Source: Opisthorchis felineus
Lineage: Eukaryota > Platyhelminthes > Trematoda > Opisthorchiida > Opisthorchiidae
Direction of reading: 5' to 3'
Assembly: GCA_004794785.1 (NCBI GenBank)
Contig: SJOL01001578.1
Span: forward strand, 6,510 to 70,509
DNA length: 64,000 bases
Both the position numbers and the translations under genes were made by a program. Every line of letters begins with the position of its first letter. The first letter of the stretch is position 1. Shown one piece after another: positions 56,001-58,348 of this stretch. Under the pieces are notes generated by a model. It searched no databases. It worked only from the letters and a program-made list of their open reading frames with translations, and was not told the DNA's origin.

Positions 56001-58348
56001 GGTTTTATCCACACTCAGAGAGCGTCGTGGAGATCCCAGTCCAGAACACGAGTCGGATGTAGGTGACCCGTACATCTCGCAACAGCATTATTGCCTCCGC
56101 ACAGGTTTTCCCGCTTTGTTTTTGTAACTCCGATCCGAATTCGTTAACATTAACCTCATGTCAGAGGCATGAAACAATCTCCACTTTCCAAATACATGGT
56201 CTCTGTTTCGTAAACACAAAGACAGTCCGCATCGCGGTCTGATGTGTGCTCTCAAGTCTCGTTTGGAGATACCGAAAAATGTTCCGAGCCTAAATCCACA
56301 TGTTTTAGGAAGTACAGTGGCCAATTAGTAGTTCAGAGGTAATCAGCCCTCGTTCATAAGTCAGGAAAGGCCTGTCTTCCGGATCACAGAATCCCAAGTT
56401 AATTTGGTAATCCTCGCTGCATATAAAGCTAAGGTCAGCAGTTTAAACTTGAGCATTGCTCCATGCTGTCAGCTGCTATCCAGACTGACCGCGCATTAGG
56501 GTGTTTGTGGAAGACTGGCATTGGGACCTTTCCCTGTGCTACGTGTTCCTCTGTTCACCATAAGACTTTACTTGAATGAACTGACGTACTAATATTCCGG
56601 CGCATTAGCATTGCTGTTTTGGATGTACGGAATCAATCCTCACAATCAGTGCATGACTATGAAGGCTACTCACACGCAGCACCCTCAGGATTACGTCGAT
56701 AGGGAACATTGTATTTTCTTGAGCTAGCTACTGCTTAGCAATCGAATCGAAGTAGAATTCGGGGCTTCGGCTGAAATCTTTTATTAGATTCAGCCTAAAG
56801 TTCGAGATTTCTTGAATATATAATTCACGCACTCATCTAACGGAGGCTAAACACCTGGTATCCTCTTCAATCCGGTCGTTGCAAATCCTACGTGAATATT
56901 CCCTCTAACTTCGAGCTGAACTACAGAGACTATGGCCTTTACAGCAGCTTTACTTTTATTGATGACCTTTCCCCAAACAAAGCTTACTCGGGATTCACAA
57001 TACCACCTAAAAACTTGAATTTGGATGTGAACGGTTTTAATGTCTCATCAACCCGGAGTTACATATTGACCGTCACAACACTTAACTTCAGATCACTTAA
57101 CCAGCGTTGGTGTGATCGTACCAGCCTTTTGGACAAGTTGGAGAAGCAAGTTGAACTGATGCGTCAAACATGGGAACGAGAACAACAGACCCTAATCAGT
57201 GAGCGTGACATCGCAAGAGAGCGCATCAAGTGAGTTTCATGAAGCATATTTCGCATCACAGTCCTGATATGCAACCATCCACCTCATCTACGCAATTCTA
57301 CTTCCCACAGCGAATTGCAAACACAAATAGAACAAATGAATATCGACTACCAGCGGCAGTTGGAAATGATAAATGAAGCAAAGAATGTAGCCATCTCCAC
57401 AACGCAGAGGGAAGCTGAACTATTACGCTCGAATTGCGAGAGTCGGGTAGCCGAAGTAAGTCCGATCCTCTTCCCCCTCCTTTATCCGGAAGTTCAAAAC
57501 CACCATTTTTGTGTCCTTATAGTAGCCGTTTGAAAAACAGAGAAAGACGCGACTCTTTTAAGTGTAGTTAGCTTCATGCCAGTTACTGCTGTTGACGATG
57601 TGGATAGAACTTAGGGTACACACTTAATCCAAGTAGCATTGTTGGGAAACTTTAGCCCGAAAATGGACCAACTTCAGCAATAAGTGACGCCCTATTCCCC
57701 GTGTTAGTTTGACTTCTAATTCAAATGAAACTGAGTCAAAGACAGGTTACCAACGACTTTATGGGGCTTCCGTGAACATTTGCTACCTACCCCATTAAAA
57801 AATGGGAATCGTGATTACAGGTTACGTAGTTTTCAGTGGCTCACGTGATGAAAACAACAGCATTTACCGGACCAGGGAGAATACCTAATGACATCAATCA
57901 CCGGAGATAGCCTGTTAGGAAATATGAACCAATCCTGCTGAGCAAGCCACAAACCTTTCGGTTTCATAGCTATAAATCATGCCGAAACCCGCTTCCCGCA
58001 TGTTTAAGGCTTGCAGAGTAATGCCTTCTTCCCACTTGCTCATGACTAACTGTGATTAAATCTCTCTTCCAGGTTGAGTCAGAAATGCGCGCCGTTCTTA
58101 TTGAAACCGAACACGCCCGGAACGTCATGGAAGCACGTCTGCGCAAGCTTTCAATGGCCCTACTGGACTCAACTACTTTGTCCGCACCACCTTTAAGCCA
58201 TTGCTACAAATCGCAATCAAACCACTGGTTCACCCACCAGGGTGTAGACTCGGGGCCATCACTTCGTCCTACTAGTGAATCCTCAAAAGTTGTGGAAACG
58301 GTCAACCCGTCGTCTACAAGCAGTGGTTTTATAAACTCAAACCCATGA
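2828..58348 (+). CDS. LRRCC1: LRRCC1/VFL1-like centriolar LRR and coiled-coil protein (26-exon gene model)
   Basis: Joined exons: 2828-3096, 13128-13351, 14693-14736, 15359-15514, 15948-15983, 17295-17567, 20353-20395, 23203-23386, 25987-26164, 27190-27289, 30390-30496, 30852-30932, 31314-31444, 34903-35019, 37493-37577, 37700-37813, 37998-38069, 40579-40653, 41815-41914, 47985-48073, 48806-48880, 49544-49657, 51402-51496, 57092-57229, 57311-57455, 58073-58348. The sum is 3321 nt, giving 1106 aa; human LRRCC1 is about 1030 aa. Residues 1-165 carry SDS22-like leucine-rich repeats, 166-469 a Ser/Pro/Thr-rich linker, and 470-1055 an almost continuous coiled coil, followed by a short Ser-rich tail. 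Near-identical landmarks to human LRRCC1 are LQHLDLSSN, a GLRAERRNW...ELAQQG block and KIIDDQTETIR. Family knowledge: LRRCC1/CLERC sits in the distal centriole lumen and centriolar satellites and is needed for spindle-pole integrity; VFL1 sets basal-body rotational polarity in ciliated cells. A fluke would use it in flame cells, sperm and larval ciliated plates (inference). Orthology is firm; linker exons are tentative. Confidence 0.9.
4509..4967 (-). pseudogene. Possible remnant coding sequence of an unrecognised element
   Basis: Two minus-strand open stretches (4776-4967 with LVKRLLPKIRAIEKLQGLAV and TVYVDDPLSHV; 4509-4748 rich in Thr, Ser and Lys) lie in tandem with intervening stops. Composition looks more protein-like than neighbouring ORFs, but I recognise no domain. 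Could be chance. Confidence 0.25.
5195..5406 (+). repeat. Dispersed repeat, copy 1
   Basis: Matches 24230-24445 in the same orientation over about 200 bp (shared GTAAACGAACAC, TTCCGTAATAAACTTCA and CGTTACA landmarks). No protein recognised. May be the untranslated part of a retroelement. Confidence 0.6.
5424..5560. mobile_element. Two Penelope-like element terminal fragments, head to head
   Basis: 5480-5560 (+) matches the core at 36585-36665 (CGAACAGATCAA and ...CTGATCAA). 5424-5460 carries the reverse complement of the adjoining part (AACGTTTCGTC...TCATCAGTG). No coding capacity remains. Confidence 0.5.
13128..13351 (+). CDS. LRRCC1: LRRCC1 exon 2: remaining leucine-rich repeats
   Basis: Acceptor TATTGCAG ends at 13127 and a strong donor GTAAGT starts at 13352. 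The exon takes one base to complete an Arg codon and then reads SLVNLDLSFNVIDDLAGL, matching human NLTRLNVSYNHIDDLSGL. A second repeat (LTVLHLQGNRLNSVEHLL) and a final LRR ending NNPLC follow (human DDNPVC). It codes residues 90-164 and leaves in phase 1. Confidence 0.93.
13352..14692 (+). other. LRRCC1 intron 2
   Basis: Nothing recognised. An open frame after the CTTGCAG at 14577 was considered as an alternative 5' extension of exon 3, but no donor gives the required phase. Confidence 0.5.
14693..14736 (+). CDS. LRRCC1: LRRCC1 exon 3 (tentative, LRR-cap region)
   Basis: A small exon inferred from a near-ideal acceptor (TTTTAATTCCAG) and donor GTAAGT at 14737. Its 44 nt give exactly the phase 1 in, phase 0 out needed to join exons 2 and 4. 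It reads ELKDFLDFVNAPSTV. The canonical LRR-cap sequence of human LRRCC1 (YRAVILQTLPQLRILD) is not clearly recognisable, so the cap is shortened, diverged or partly missed. Confidence 0.5.
14737..15947 (+). other. LRRCC1 introns 3 and 4 (flanking exon 4)
   Basis: 14737-15358 and 15515-15947, on either side of exon 4 (15359-15514). Apart from the exon I see no repeat or motif in either stretch. Confidence 0.5.
15359..15514 (+). CDS. LRRCC1: LRRCC1 exon 4 (linker)
   Basis: An open frame of exactly 52 codons between acceptor TTCTCTAG and donor GTAATT, phase 0 at both ends. It is polar, rich in Gln, Asn, Asp and Ser, with no clear homology, as expected for the diverged linker after the LRRs. It codes residues 180-231 in this model. 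Confidence 0.7.
15948..15983 (+). CDS. LRRCC1: LRRCC1 exon 5 (short linker exon)
   Basis: Twelve codons (IISDLMLEFTMK) between acceptor TTTGCGCAG and donor GTAAGT, phase 0 in and out. Support is the quality of the splice sites and phase compatibility, not homology. Skipping it would keep the frame, so it could be alternative. Confidence 0.6.
15984..17294 (+). other. LRRCC1 intron 5, carrying a PLE remnant
   Basis: Contains the minus-strand Penelope-like 3' remnant at 16540-16870 (separate entry) and nothing else recognised. Confidence 0.55.
16540..16870 (-). mobile_element. Penelope-like element 3' remnant
   Basis: On the minus strand, GTGAAACGTTTGCAATC and CTCAGCGAACAACC match the core conserved at 36585-36665, preceded by a degenerate Gln/Arg/Thr-rich coding tail (Q-rich, TTDSGQQ). 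Several frames are open but none is a complete protein. Confidence 0.55.
17295..17567 (+). CDS. LRRCC1: LRRCC1 exon 6 (linker)
   Basis: 91 open codons between acceptor TTATCTTTCAG and donor GTAAGT, phase 0 at both ends; residues 244-334. It starts VTGTSDKHFHCTLSSATERR, continues with a short amphipathic helix (LANLEDKLSSLMALQL), then a low-complexity segment. The position corresponds to the human linker containing LQKLDDQILQLLNE, and the helix may be its counterpart. Confidence 0.8.
18811..18986. repeat. (TCAC)n then (TCAA)n microsatellite
   Basis: About 36 near-perfect TCAC units (18811-18953) change to TCAA units (to about 18986). On the minus strand this is (TTGA)n followed by (GTGA)n directly after a LINE 3' end, so it is probably that element's tail, expanded. 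Confidence 0.95.
18987..19420 (-). mobile_element. 3' end of an RTE-like LINE
   Basis: Minus strand reads GHVLRISEDRLPRRAPSA, then CTEWKQPRGGQCMTWQ, CRLPGWGSQKSNRQWLMTLA and QWCSCIKAISFNA with stops between. This is the C-terminal part of RTE-type ORF2, where the pattern LGHVLRM...RLPxR...W...RGGQ..TW and LPGWGxRD...WL is typical. About 170 bp of 3'UTR follows, then the tetranucleotide tail. Confidence 0.8.
19520..19660 (+). mobile_element. tRNA-like SINE family 2, copy a
   Basis: Contains ACTAACCGGGAGGTCGCGGTTTC followed by GTGAGATGCGCACT, TGGTGATTC and GTGAAATAGCAGTA, in the same order as the copies at 39060-39225 (-), 43590-43745 (-) and 43788-43925 (+). GGTTTCGAAAC stands where a B box would be. 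Confidence 0.6.
20353..20395 (+). CDS. LRRCC1: LRRCC1 exon 7 (tentative linker exon)
   Basis: A 43-nt exon proposed because exon 6 ends in phase 0 and the next good open frame (23203) needs phase 1. Acceptor CATCTTTCCAG and donor GTTAGT flank HETKATTVSSARAT. A Ser/Thr-rich composition suits the linker. Phase fit and splice signals are the only support. Confidence 0.42.
20449..20502. repeat. (TTTTA)n microsatellite
   Basis: About ten TTTTA units with minor irregularity, about 50 bp after the tentative exon 7. Confidence 0.9.
20695..20990. repeat. Imperfect inverted repeat (hairpin-like element)
   Basis: The left arm (20700-20833) and the reverse complement of the right arm (20883-20990) share AATCCCAACTGAA, then GGCC-C and GTTTCAGTTGG, then ATAT-CGAGATA, in the same order. 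The loop is about 50 bp. A single-arm relative is at 26497-26600. Could be a MITE or two SINE-like units in opposite orientation. Confidence 0.6.
21220..22290 (-). mobile_element. Penelope-like element (RT C-terminus plus GIY-YIG endonuclease), degenerate
   Basis: On the minus strand, pieces of the RT C-terminal region (EAIRRPLKKANIRVAFHKGK, TLRSL) lead into a GIY-YIG domain at 21986-21705: YKIKCDDCTKVYIGQTARE, then TRI and RRINKPLRHAD, with HVLKTGHR further on. This Cys-x2-Cys plus YIGQTxR signature is typical of Penelope-like endonucleases. Frameshifts and stops (for example before YKIKC) show it is dead. The 3' part includes AGCGAAACGTTGCCCAGC near 21280. Confidence 0.85.
22385..22580 (+). 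mobile_element. RTE-like LINE ORF2 fragment
   Basis: Reads VRLQYRMFCCMIVKRDV, AELRRPQVPDNRCFRTIVSV and SRSQVFGCTTET, matching the part of RTE ORF2 seen at 45505-45680 (VWVVLLYDCVT, AELRRVQVVENCYLRTAARV, RMFGCATGTS). Diverged and truncated at both ends. Confidence 0.7.
23203..23386 (+). CDS. LRRCC1: LRRCC1 exon 8 (probable Ser/Pro-rich linker exon)
   Basis: A long open frame after acceptor ATAATTTTTAG at 23202, with strongly biased Ser/Thr/Pro/Arg composition (TLEAPSTRRPTTATFSKSPS), typical of a disordered linker. The chosen donor, GTCCAA at 23387, is weak but gives phase 2, which fits exon 9. The frame stays open to TGA at 23423, so the true 3' boundary is uncertain. Confidence 0.55.
23387..25986 (+). 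other. LRRCC1 intron 8, with an alternative exon candidate
   Basis: 23449-23627 is an open stretch between a TTCTTACAG acceptor and a GTAATT donor (reads DVPPYPYATVPLYPTKQASE in one frame). It could be a further linker exon in some transcripts, but its phase (1 in) does not fit the exon 8 donor used here. 24230-24445 is the second copy of the dispersed repeat. The rest is featureless. Confidence 0.45.
24230..24445 (+). repeat. Dispersed repeat, copy 2
   Basis: Same-orientation match to 5195-5406 over about 200 bp, with landmarks GTAAACGAACAC, TTCCGTAATAAACTTCA and CATCGTTACA. Diverged by scattered substitutions and small indels. Confidence 0.6.
25987..26164 (+). CDS. LRRCC1: LRRCC1 exon 9 (linker running into the coiled coil)
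   Basis: Open frame on the + strand ending at a perfect GTAAGT donor (26165), phase 0 out. It reads HGKPISSRRANSTPSG and ends QRRYESRELMEDNLGRTLG, joining smoothly to the coiled coil of exon 10. The acceptor could be 25986 (used here), 25996 or 26004; only the first and third keep phase 2 with exon 8. The opposite-strand ORF over the same bases is a shadow. Confidence 0.65.
26165..27189 (+). other. LRRCC1 intron 9
   Basis: Contains a single-arm relative (26497-26600) of the inverted repeat at 20695-20990, sharing CAACTGAAT and CAGGTTCCAGTTG. Otherwise nothing recognised. Confidence 0.45.
27190..27289 (+). CDS. LRRCC1: LRRCC1 exon 10: start of conserved coiled coil
   Basis: Reads QLLQELHTERNQRKAAENV...RELMDQV, aligning with human VEQLDQEREKRWRAEQAENKLMDYI. 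Acceptor is CACACAG at 27189 and donor GTGAGC at 27290; it leaves in phase 1. Codes residues 470-502. Confidence 0.88.
27290..30389 (+). other. LRRCC1 intron 10
   Basis: 3.1 kb without recognised exon, repeat or element. ORFs here are short and of non-coding composition. Confidence 0.5.
30390..30496 (+). CDS. LRRCC1: LRRCC1 exon 11: coiled coil
   Basis: Acceptor CTCACACAG and donor GTAAGT. After completing an Ala codon it reads ADEAKVMEATEKLKQAF and ends with RIRELD, a clear heptad-type helix rich in Glu, Lys and Arg. Phase 1 in and 0 out agree with both neighbours. Confidence 0.85.
30497..31313 (+). other. LRRCC1 introns 11 and 12 (flanking exon 12)
   Basis: 30497-30851 and 30933-31313, either side of exon 12 (30852-30932). 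No repeat or motif is recognised in either. Confidence 0.5.
30852..30932 (+). CDS. LRRCC1: LRRCC1 exon 12: coiled coil
   Basis: 27 codons (GRLLEVSSTLDVMQTREEAE then KSRMVEE) between acceptor GTGCTTGTAG and donor GTGAGC, phase 0 both ends. Helical heptad pattern continues from exon 11. Confidence 0.85.
31314..31444 (+). CDS. LRRCC1: LRRCC1 exon 13: coiled coil
   Basis: Reads TNKMSTRLMELARDYEKAVN and continues with AEQAEKKVSEMQSLLQKRD; acceptor TTGCTACAAG, donor GTGAGT, phase 2 out. It corresponds to the human segment around REIYLLRTSLHREREQ by position. Confidence 0.87.
31936..31970. repeat. (TA)n microsatellite
   Basis: About 17 uninterrupted TA units within intron 13. Confidence 0.9.
33700..33841 (+). 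mobile_element. Possible LINE reverse-transcriptase motif A fragment
   Basis: The ORF ends SFFVDFINAFDSVDLLTVLL. F-x-D-F-x-x-AFDSVD is the catalytic motif A of non-LTR reverse transcriptases (compare LLFLDFKGAFDSVDRSVL at 63635-63688). Flanks are too diverged to assign a clade. Confidence 0.5.
34903..35019 (+). CDS. LRRCC1: LRRCC1 exon 14: coiled coil
   Basis: Acceptor TTACTGTTTCAG and donor GTGAGT; phase 2 in and out. Reads ELSEKRFALDSPELNQLLAA then ETVELRHQQTLKALNEK. The SPELNQLLA segment occupies the place of human DADFQDALAKE, a non-coiled break in the helix. Confidence 0.88.
35020..37492 (+). other. LRRCC1 intron 14, carrying a PLE
   Basis: Dominated by the Penelope-like element at 35820-36690. 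Flanking parts show no exon or other repeat. Confidence 0.55.
35820..36690 (+). mobile_element. Penelope-like element 3' half with GIY-YIG endonuclease
   Basis: Reads YQCKVCDKRYIGQTGRKPFT, RIHEHKLATKRHDQFSLTSV, an in-frame TAG at 35972-35974, then GHEFDWSGVRILAQARMKKE and FIEAWYSTEEAINKHR to a stop near 36098. CxxC...YIGQTGR...EH plus the E-F-x-E-A-W box are the GIY-YIG signatures of Penelope-like elements. One internal stop interrupts an otherwise well-kept frame, so this copy is younger than 21220-22290. After the ORF, 36585-36665 carries the core found in fragments elsewhere in the window. Confidence 0.85.
37493..37577 (+). CDS. LRRCC1: LRRCC1 exon 15: coiled coil, conserved EEFRVAL segment
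   Basis: Reads RYHSLEEEFRVALRIEADRY, matching human QQYMDLENEFRIALTVEARRF. Acceptor TTTTCCTCAG. Two adjacent donors are possible; GTGTGT at 37578 keeps phase 0 for exon 16, whereas GTGATG at 37572 would break the frame. Confidence 0.9.
37700..37813 (+). CDS. LRRCC1: LRRCC1 exon 16: coiled coil
   Basis: 38 codons, LFKAMGILKQQLVDVEQRNK then DLEQRDRTAQQLISELTT, aligned with human VATELAKSKHALIWAQRKENESSSLIKDLT. Acceptor TTTTCGATCAG, donor GTGAGT, phase 0 both ends. The preceding intron is only 122 bp. Confidence 0.9.
37998..38069 (+). CDS. LRRCC1: LRRCC1 exon 17: coiled coil
   Basis: 24 codons (AIKEQKSRTVSQQKSN, LIVQNNQK) between acceptor ACTTTTCCAG and donor GTGAGC. Aligns with human MVKEQKTKLAEVSKLKQE; the KEQK core is shared. 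Confidence 0.88.
38070..40578 (+). other. LRRCC1 intron 17
   Basis: Contains the minus-strand SINE at 39060-39225 and a short TA run near 39284-39298. Nothing else recognised. Confidence 0.55.
39060..39225 (-). mobile_element. tRNA-like SINE family 2, copy b
   Basis: Minus strand: TTGGCCGAACGGTTCAG (A-box like, compare TGGCCGAGTGG of type II tRNAs), ACTAGCCGGAAGGC, then GTGAGATGCGCACT, GGTGATTATTCC, AAGGATGAAACAGC and CAGTGCTTCTAGGCTTT. Confidence 0.65.
40579..40653 (+). CDS. LRRCC1: LRRCC1 exon 18: coiled coil
   Basis: 25 codons (ERIATLETQLQEAQNRFSIL, then ENLRK), aligned with human QINTLEILIEDDKQKSIQIELL. Acceptor TGGTTTCAG, donor GTGAGT, phase 0. Confidence 0.88.
40654..41814 (+). other. 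LRRCC1 intron 18
   Basis: 1.2 kb; no exon, repeat or motif recognised. Confidence 0.5.
41815..41914 (+). CDS. LRRCC1: LRRCC1 exon 19: best-conserved coiled-coil block
   Basis: Contains AAQESLVMGLRAERRNW followed by SEELAQQ, closely matching human AKESLIFGLRTERKVW...HELAQQ. Acceptor ATCCTTTTAG, donor GTTTGT, leaves in phase 1 within the Gly codon of the ELAQQG motif. This is one of the diagnostic LRRCC1 family segments. Confidence 0.96.
43590..43745 (-). mobile_element. tRNA-like SINE family 2, copy c
   Basis: Minus strand: CATGGCCGAATGGTTTCG (A-box like), GGCTACTAGCTGAGG, GGGTCCGAATC (B-box like), then TGTGATATGCGCACTGCTG, AAGGGTGAAACGACC and GTACAGTGTTTCTAAAC. This is the clearest tRNA-Ser/Leu-like head in the family. 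Confidence 0.7.
43788..43925 (+). mobile_element. tRNA-like SINE family 2, copy d
   Basis: Plus strand: GCCCAACGGTTTAATCC, CTACCAGCCGGGGTG, GCACACAGCTGCTGAT, AAGAATGAAACAGTTGTACAG, GCTCCTAGGCTTTC. It faces copy c head to head about 45 bp away. Confidence 0.65.
44290..46048 (+). mobile_element. RTE-type LINE ORF2, degenerate (longest copy)
   Basis: Order of parts: endonuclease-RT linker (MERVQKAGNARRLFQLIRAT, VSEIIKDQSG, RWAEHFEEQ at 44425-44580); RT fingers/palm (TFLVFLGIQGAFGSV, SGVRHGYSLSPFLFSFVID, LVDLEYADEIVLISE, VIPSFGMHFAPTKCKVML, YLGSCISS) at 44833-45540; and the C-terminal region to about 45960 (RMFGCATGTS, LCWLGHVLPM, WWKQRGGRSLIWQ). A 3' end with a short TGA-rich tail follows (46040-46048). 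Motif A has FLG...AFGS where active copies have FLD...AFDS, and the YADD box is YADE, so it is catalytically dead; frameshifts are also present. An unrelated PLE piece interrupts it at about 44595-44665. Confidence 0.88.
44595..44665 (-). mobile_element. Penelope-like terminal fragment inside the RTE copy
   Basis: The minus strand contains TTGCAAAGCTCGGCGAACAG and CTACCTGATCAACAACC, matching the core at 36600-36665. It lies between the HFEEQ linker and the RT part of the LINE, so it is either an insertion or a junction of two rearranged elements. Confidence 0.6.
46049..46215 (+). mobile_element. tRNA-like SINE family 1, 5'-truncated copy
   Basis: GATTCGAACCC at 46066-46076 is a good B box. 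Downstream, CCCGGAATCTC, CTGGCAGTATCATAGGCC, TTCCTTCGGGTGGCATAGC and GCTGGACACCGAAAGGATG match, in order, the longer minus-strand copy at 55255-55462. The A box is missing: the copy directly abuts the LINE 3' end. Confidence 0.7.
46608..46691. repeat. (TA)n tract with an ambiguous base
   Basis: About 80 bp of TA repeats, interrupted near 46620 and by an N at 46630, so the length is probably not exact. Confidence 0.9.
47036..47075. repeat. (TA)n tract
   Basis: About 20 TA units, 345 bp after the previous TA tract. Confidence 0.9.
47822..47866 (+). repeat. Probable PLE terminal fragment
   Basis: AAAGCAAATTTCCAAGCTCAG then CGAACAA resembles the 36605-36645 core (GCAAATCAATTACCAAGCTC, CGAACAG). 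Short and diverged. Confidence 0.4.
47985..48073 (+). CDS. LRRCC1: LRRCC1 exon 20: coiled coil
   Basis: Completes the Gly codon, then reads STLAQDRGRLEAKVEAQAEE, matching human SSLAQNRGKLEAQIESL. Acceptor TTTACTTCAG, donor GTAACA, phase 0 out. Confidence 0.95.
48074..49543 (+). other. LRRCC1 introns 20 and 21 (flanking exon 21)
   Basis: 48074-48805 and 48881-49543 around exon 21. No exon, element or repeat recognised. Confidence 0.5.
48806..48880 (+). CDS. LRRCC1: LRRCC1 exon 21: KIIDDQTETIR motif
   Basis: Reads VKIKSKIIDDQTETIRDLKK, nearly identical to human RIKCKIIDDQTETIRKLK. Acceptor TTATTTTCTAG, donor GTTAGT, phase 0 both ends. With exon 19 it fixes the orthology. Confidence 0.97.
49544..49657 (+). 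CDS. LRRCC1: LRRCC1 exon 22: coiled coil
   Basis: 38 codons (ATTENQRELKRVQDDAAAV, then RQRLEEQLLQKKKETDENE), phase 0 both ends. Acceptor TTTTCACTGAAG, donor GTAGCC (weak after GT but in frame). Aligns with human ITEIEKCTQEQLDEKSSQLDE by position. Confidence 0.88.
49658..51401 (+). other. LRRCC1 intron 22
   Basis: 1.7 kb without recognised content. Confidence 0.5.
51402..51496 (+). CDS. LRRCC1: LRRCC1 exon 23: coiled coil
   Basis: Reads ANLERLVARKEELKETVIEL, then ESKNEELQAQN, similar to human LEKLERHNERKEKLKQQL. Acceptor GCTTTTGACAG, donor GTGAGT, phase 2 out. Confidence 0.92.
55255..55462 (-). mobile_element. tRNA-like SINE family 1, copy with intact head
   Basis: The minus strand begins GAAGCTCGAGGTAGCTGAGTGG (split here as GAAGCTCGAG and GTAGCTGAGTGG, the latter A-box like), then AAGGCGCAAGCTTACTGAGC, GGTTCCAACCC (B-box like), and a non-tRNA body with CTGGCAGTATCTCAGCCC, GGGTGGCATGGCAGC and ACACCGAGAGGGTG. 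The head folds plausibly as a type II (Ser/Leu-like) tRNA with a long variable arm, but the body makes it a SINE, not a tRNA gene. Confidence 0.75.
55535..55760 (+). mobile_element. RTE-type LINE ORF2 C-terminal fragment
   Basis: Reads KRVFSCATGTSIKECIQNQK, LRWLGHILCTPNHRLPRRVL and FAVPNP, with WLKQRGCQSLT after a stop. It matches the C-terminal part of the copy ending at 46048 (FGCATGTSIGECVQYQKLCW, LGHVLPMP). Confidence 0.8.
57092..57229 (+). CDS. LRRCC1: LRRCC1 exon 24: coiled coil, SLNQRW segment
   Basis: Reads SLNQRWCDRTSLLDKLEKQV and ends LISERDIARERI, matching human STLNRKWHDKGELLCHLETQV...KAERDKSIEL. Acceptor TTAACTTCAG at 57091, donor GTGAGT; phase 2 in and out. Confidence 0.95.
57311..57455 (+). 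CDS. LRRCC1: LRRCC1 exon 25: coiled coil
   Basis: Reads ELQTQIEQMNIDYQRQLEMI, then NEAKNVAISTTQREAELLRS, corresponding to human LHSMDDAFKRQVDAIVEAHQAEIAQL. Separated from exon 24 by an 81-bp intron. Acceptor TTCCCACAG, donor GTAAGT; phase 2 in, 0 out. Confidence 0.93.
57456..58072 (+). other. LRRCC1 intron 25
   Basis: 617 bp; nothing recognised. Confidence 0.5.
58073..58348 (+). CDS. LRRCC1: LRRCC1 exon 26: end of coiled coil, C-terminal tail and stop
   Basis: Starts VESEMRAVLIETEHARNVME and continues with ARLRKLSMALLDS, matching the end of human LRRCC1 (IEKEMRELLEET...MEAKIKQLAFAL). The human protein stops a few residues later; here about 55 further residues follow, rich in Ser, Pro and Thr, before TGA at 58346-58348. 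Acceptor CTCTCTTCCAG at 58072. Confidence 0.94.
   Translation, partial: VESEMRAVLIETEHARNVMEARLRKLSMALLDSTTLSAPPLSHCYKSQSNHWFTHQGVDSGPSLRPTSESSKVVETVNPSSTSSGFINSNP

Larger units (their letters stand above)
51497..57091 (+). other. LRRCC1 intron 23 (5.6 kb)
   Basis: Contains the minus-strand SINE family 1 copy (55255-55462) and an RTE 3' fragment (55535-55760). 52200-52560 has a promoter-like TATAAGAGGGCGC run of unknown meaning. No further exon with homology. Confidence 0.55.
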
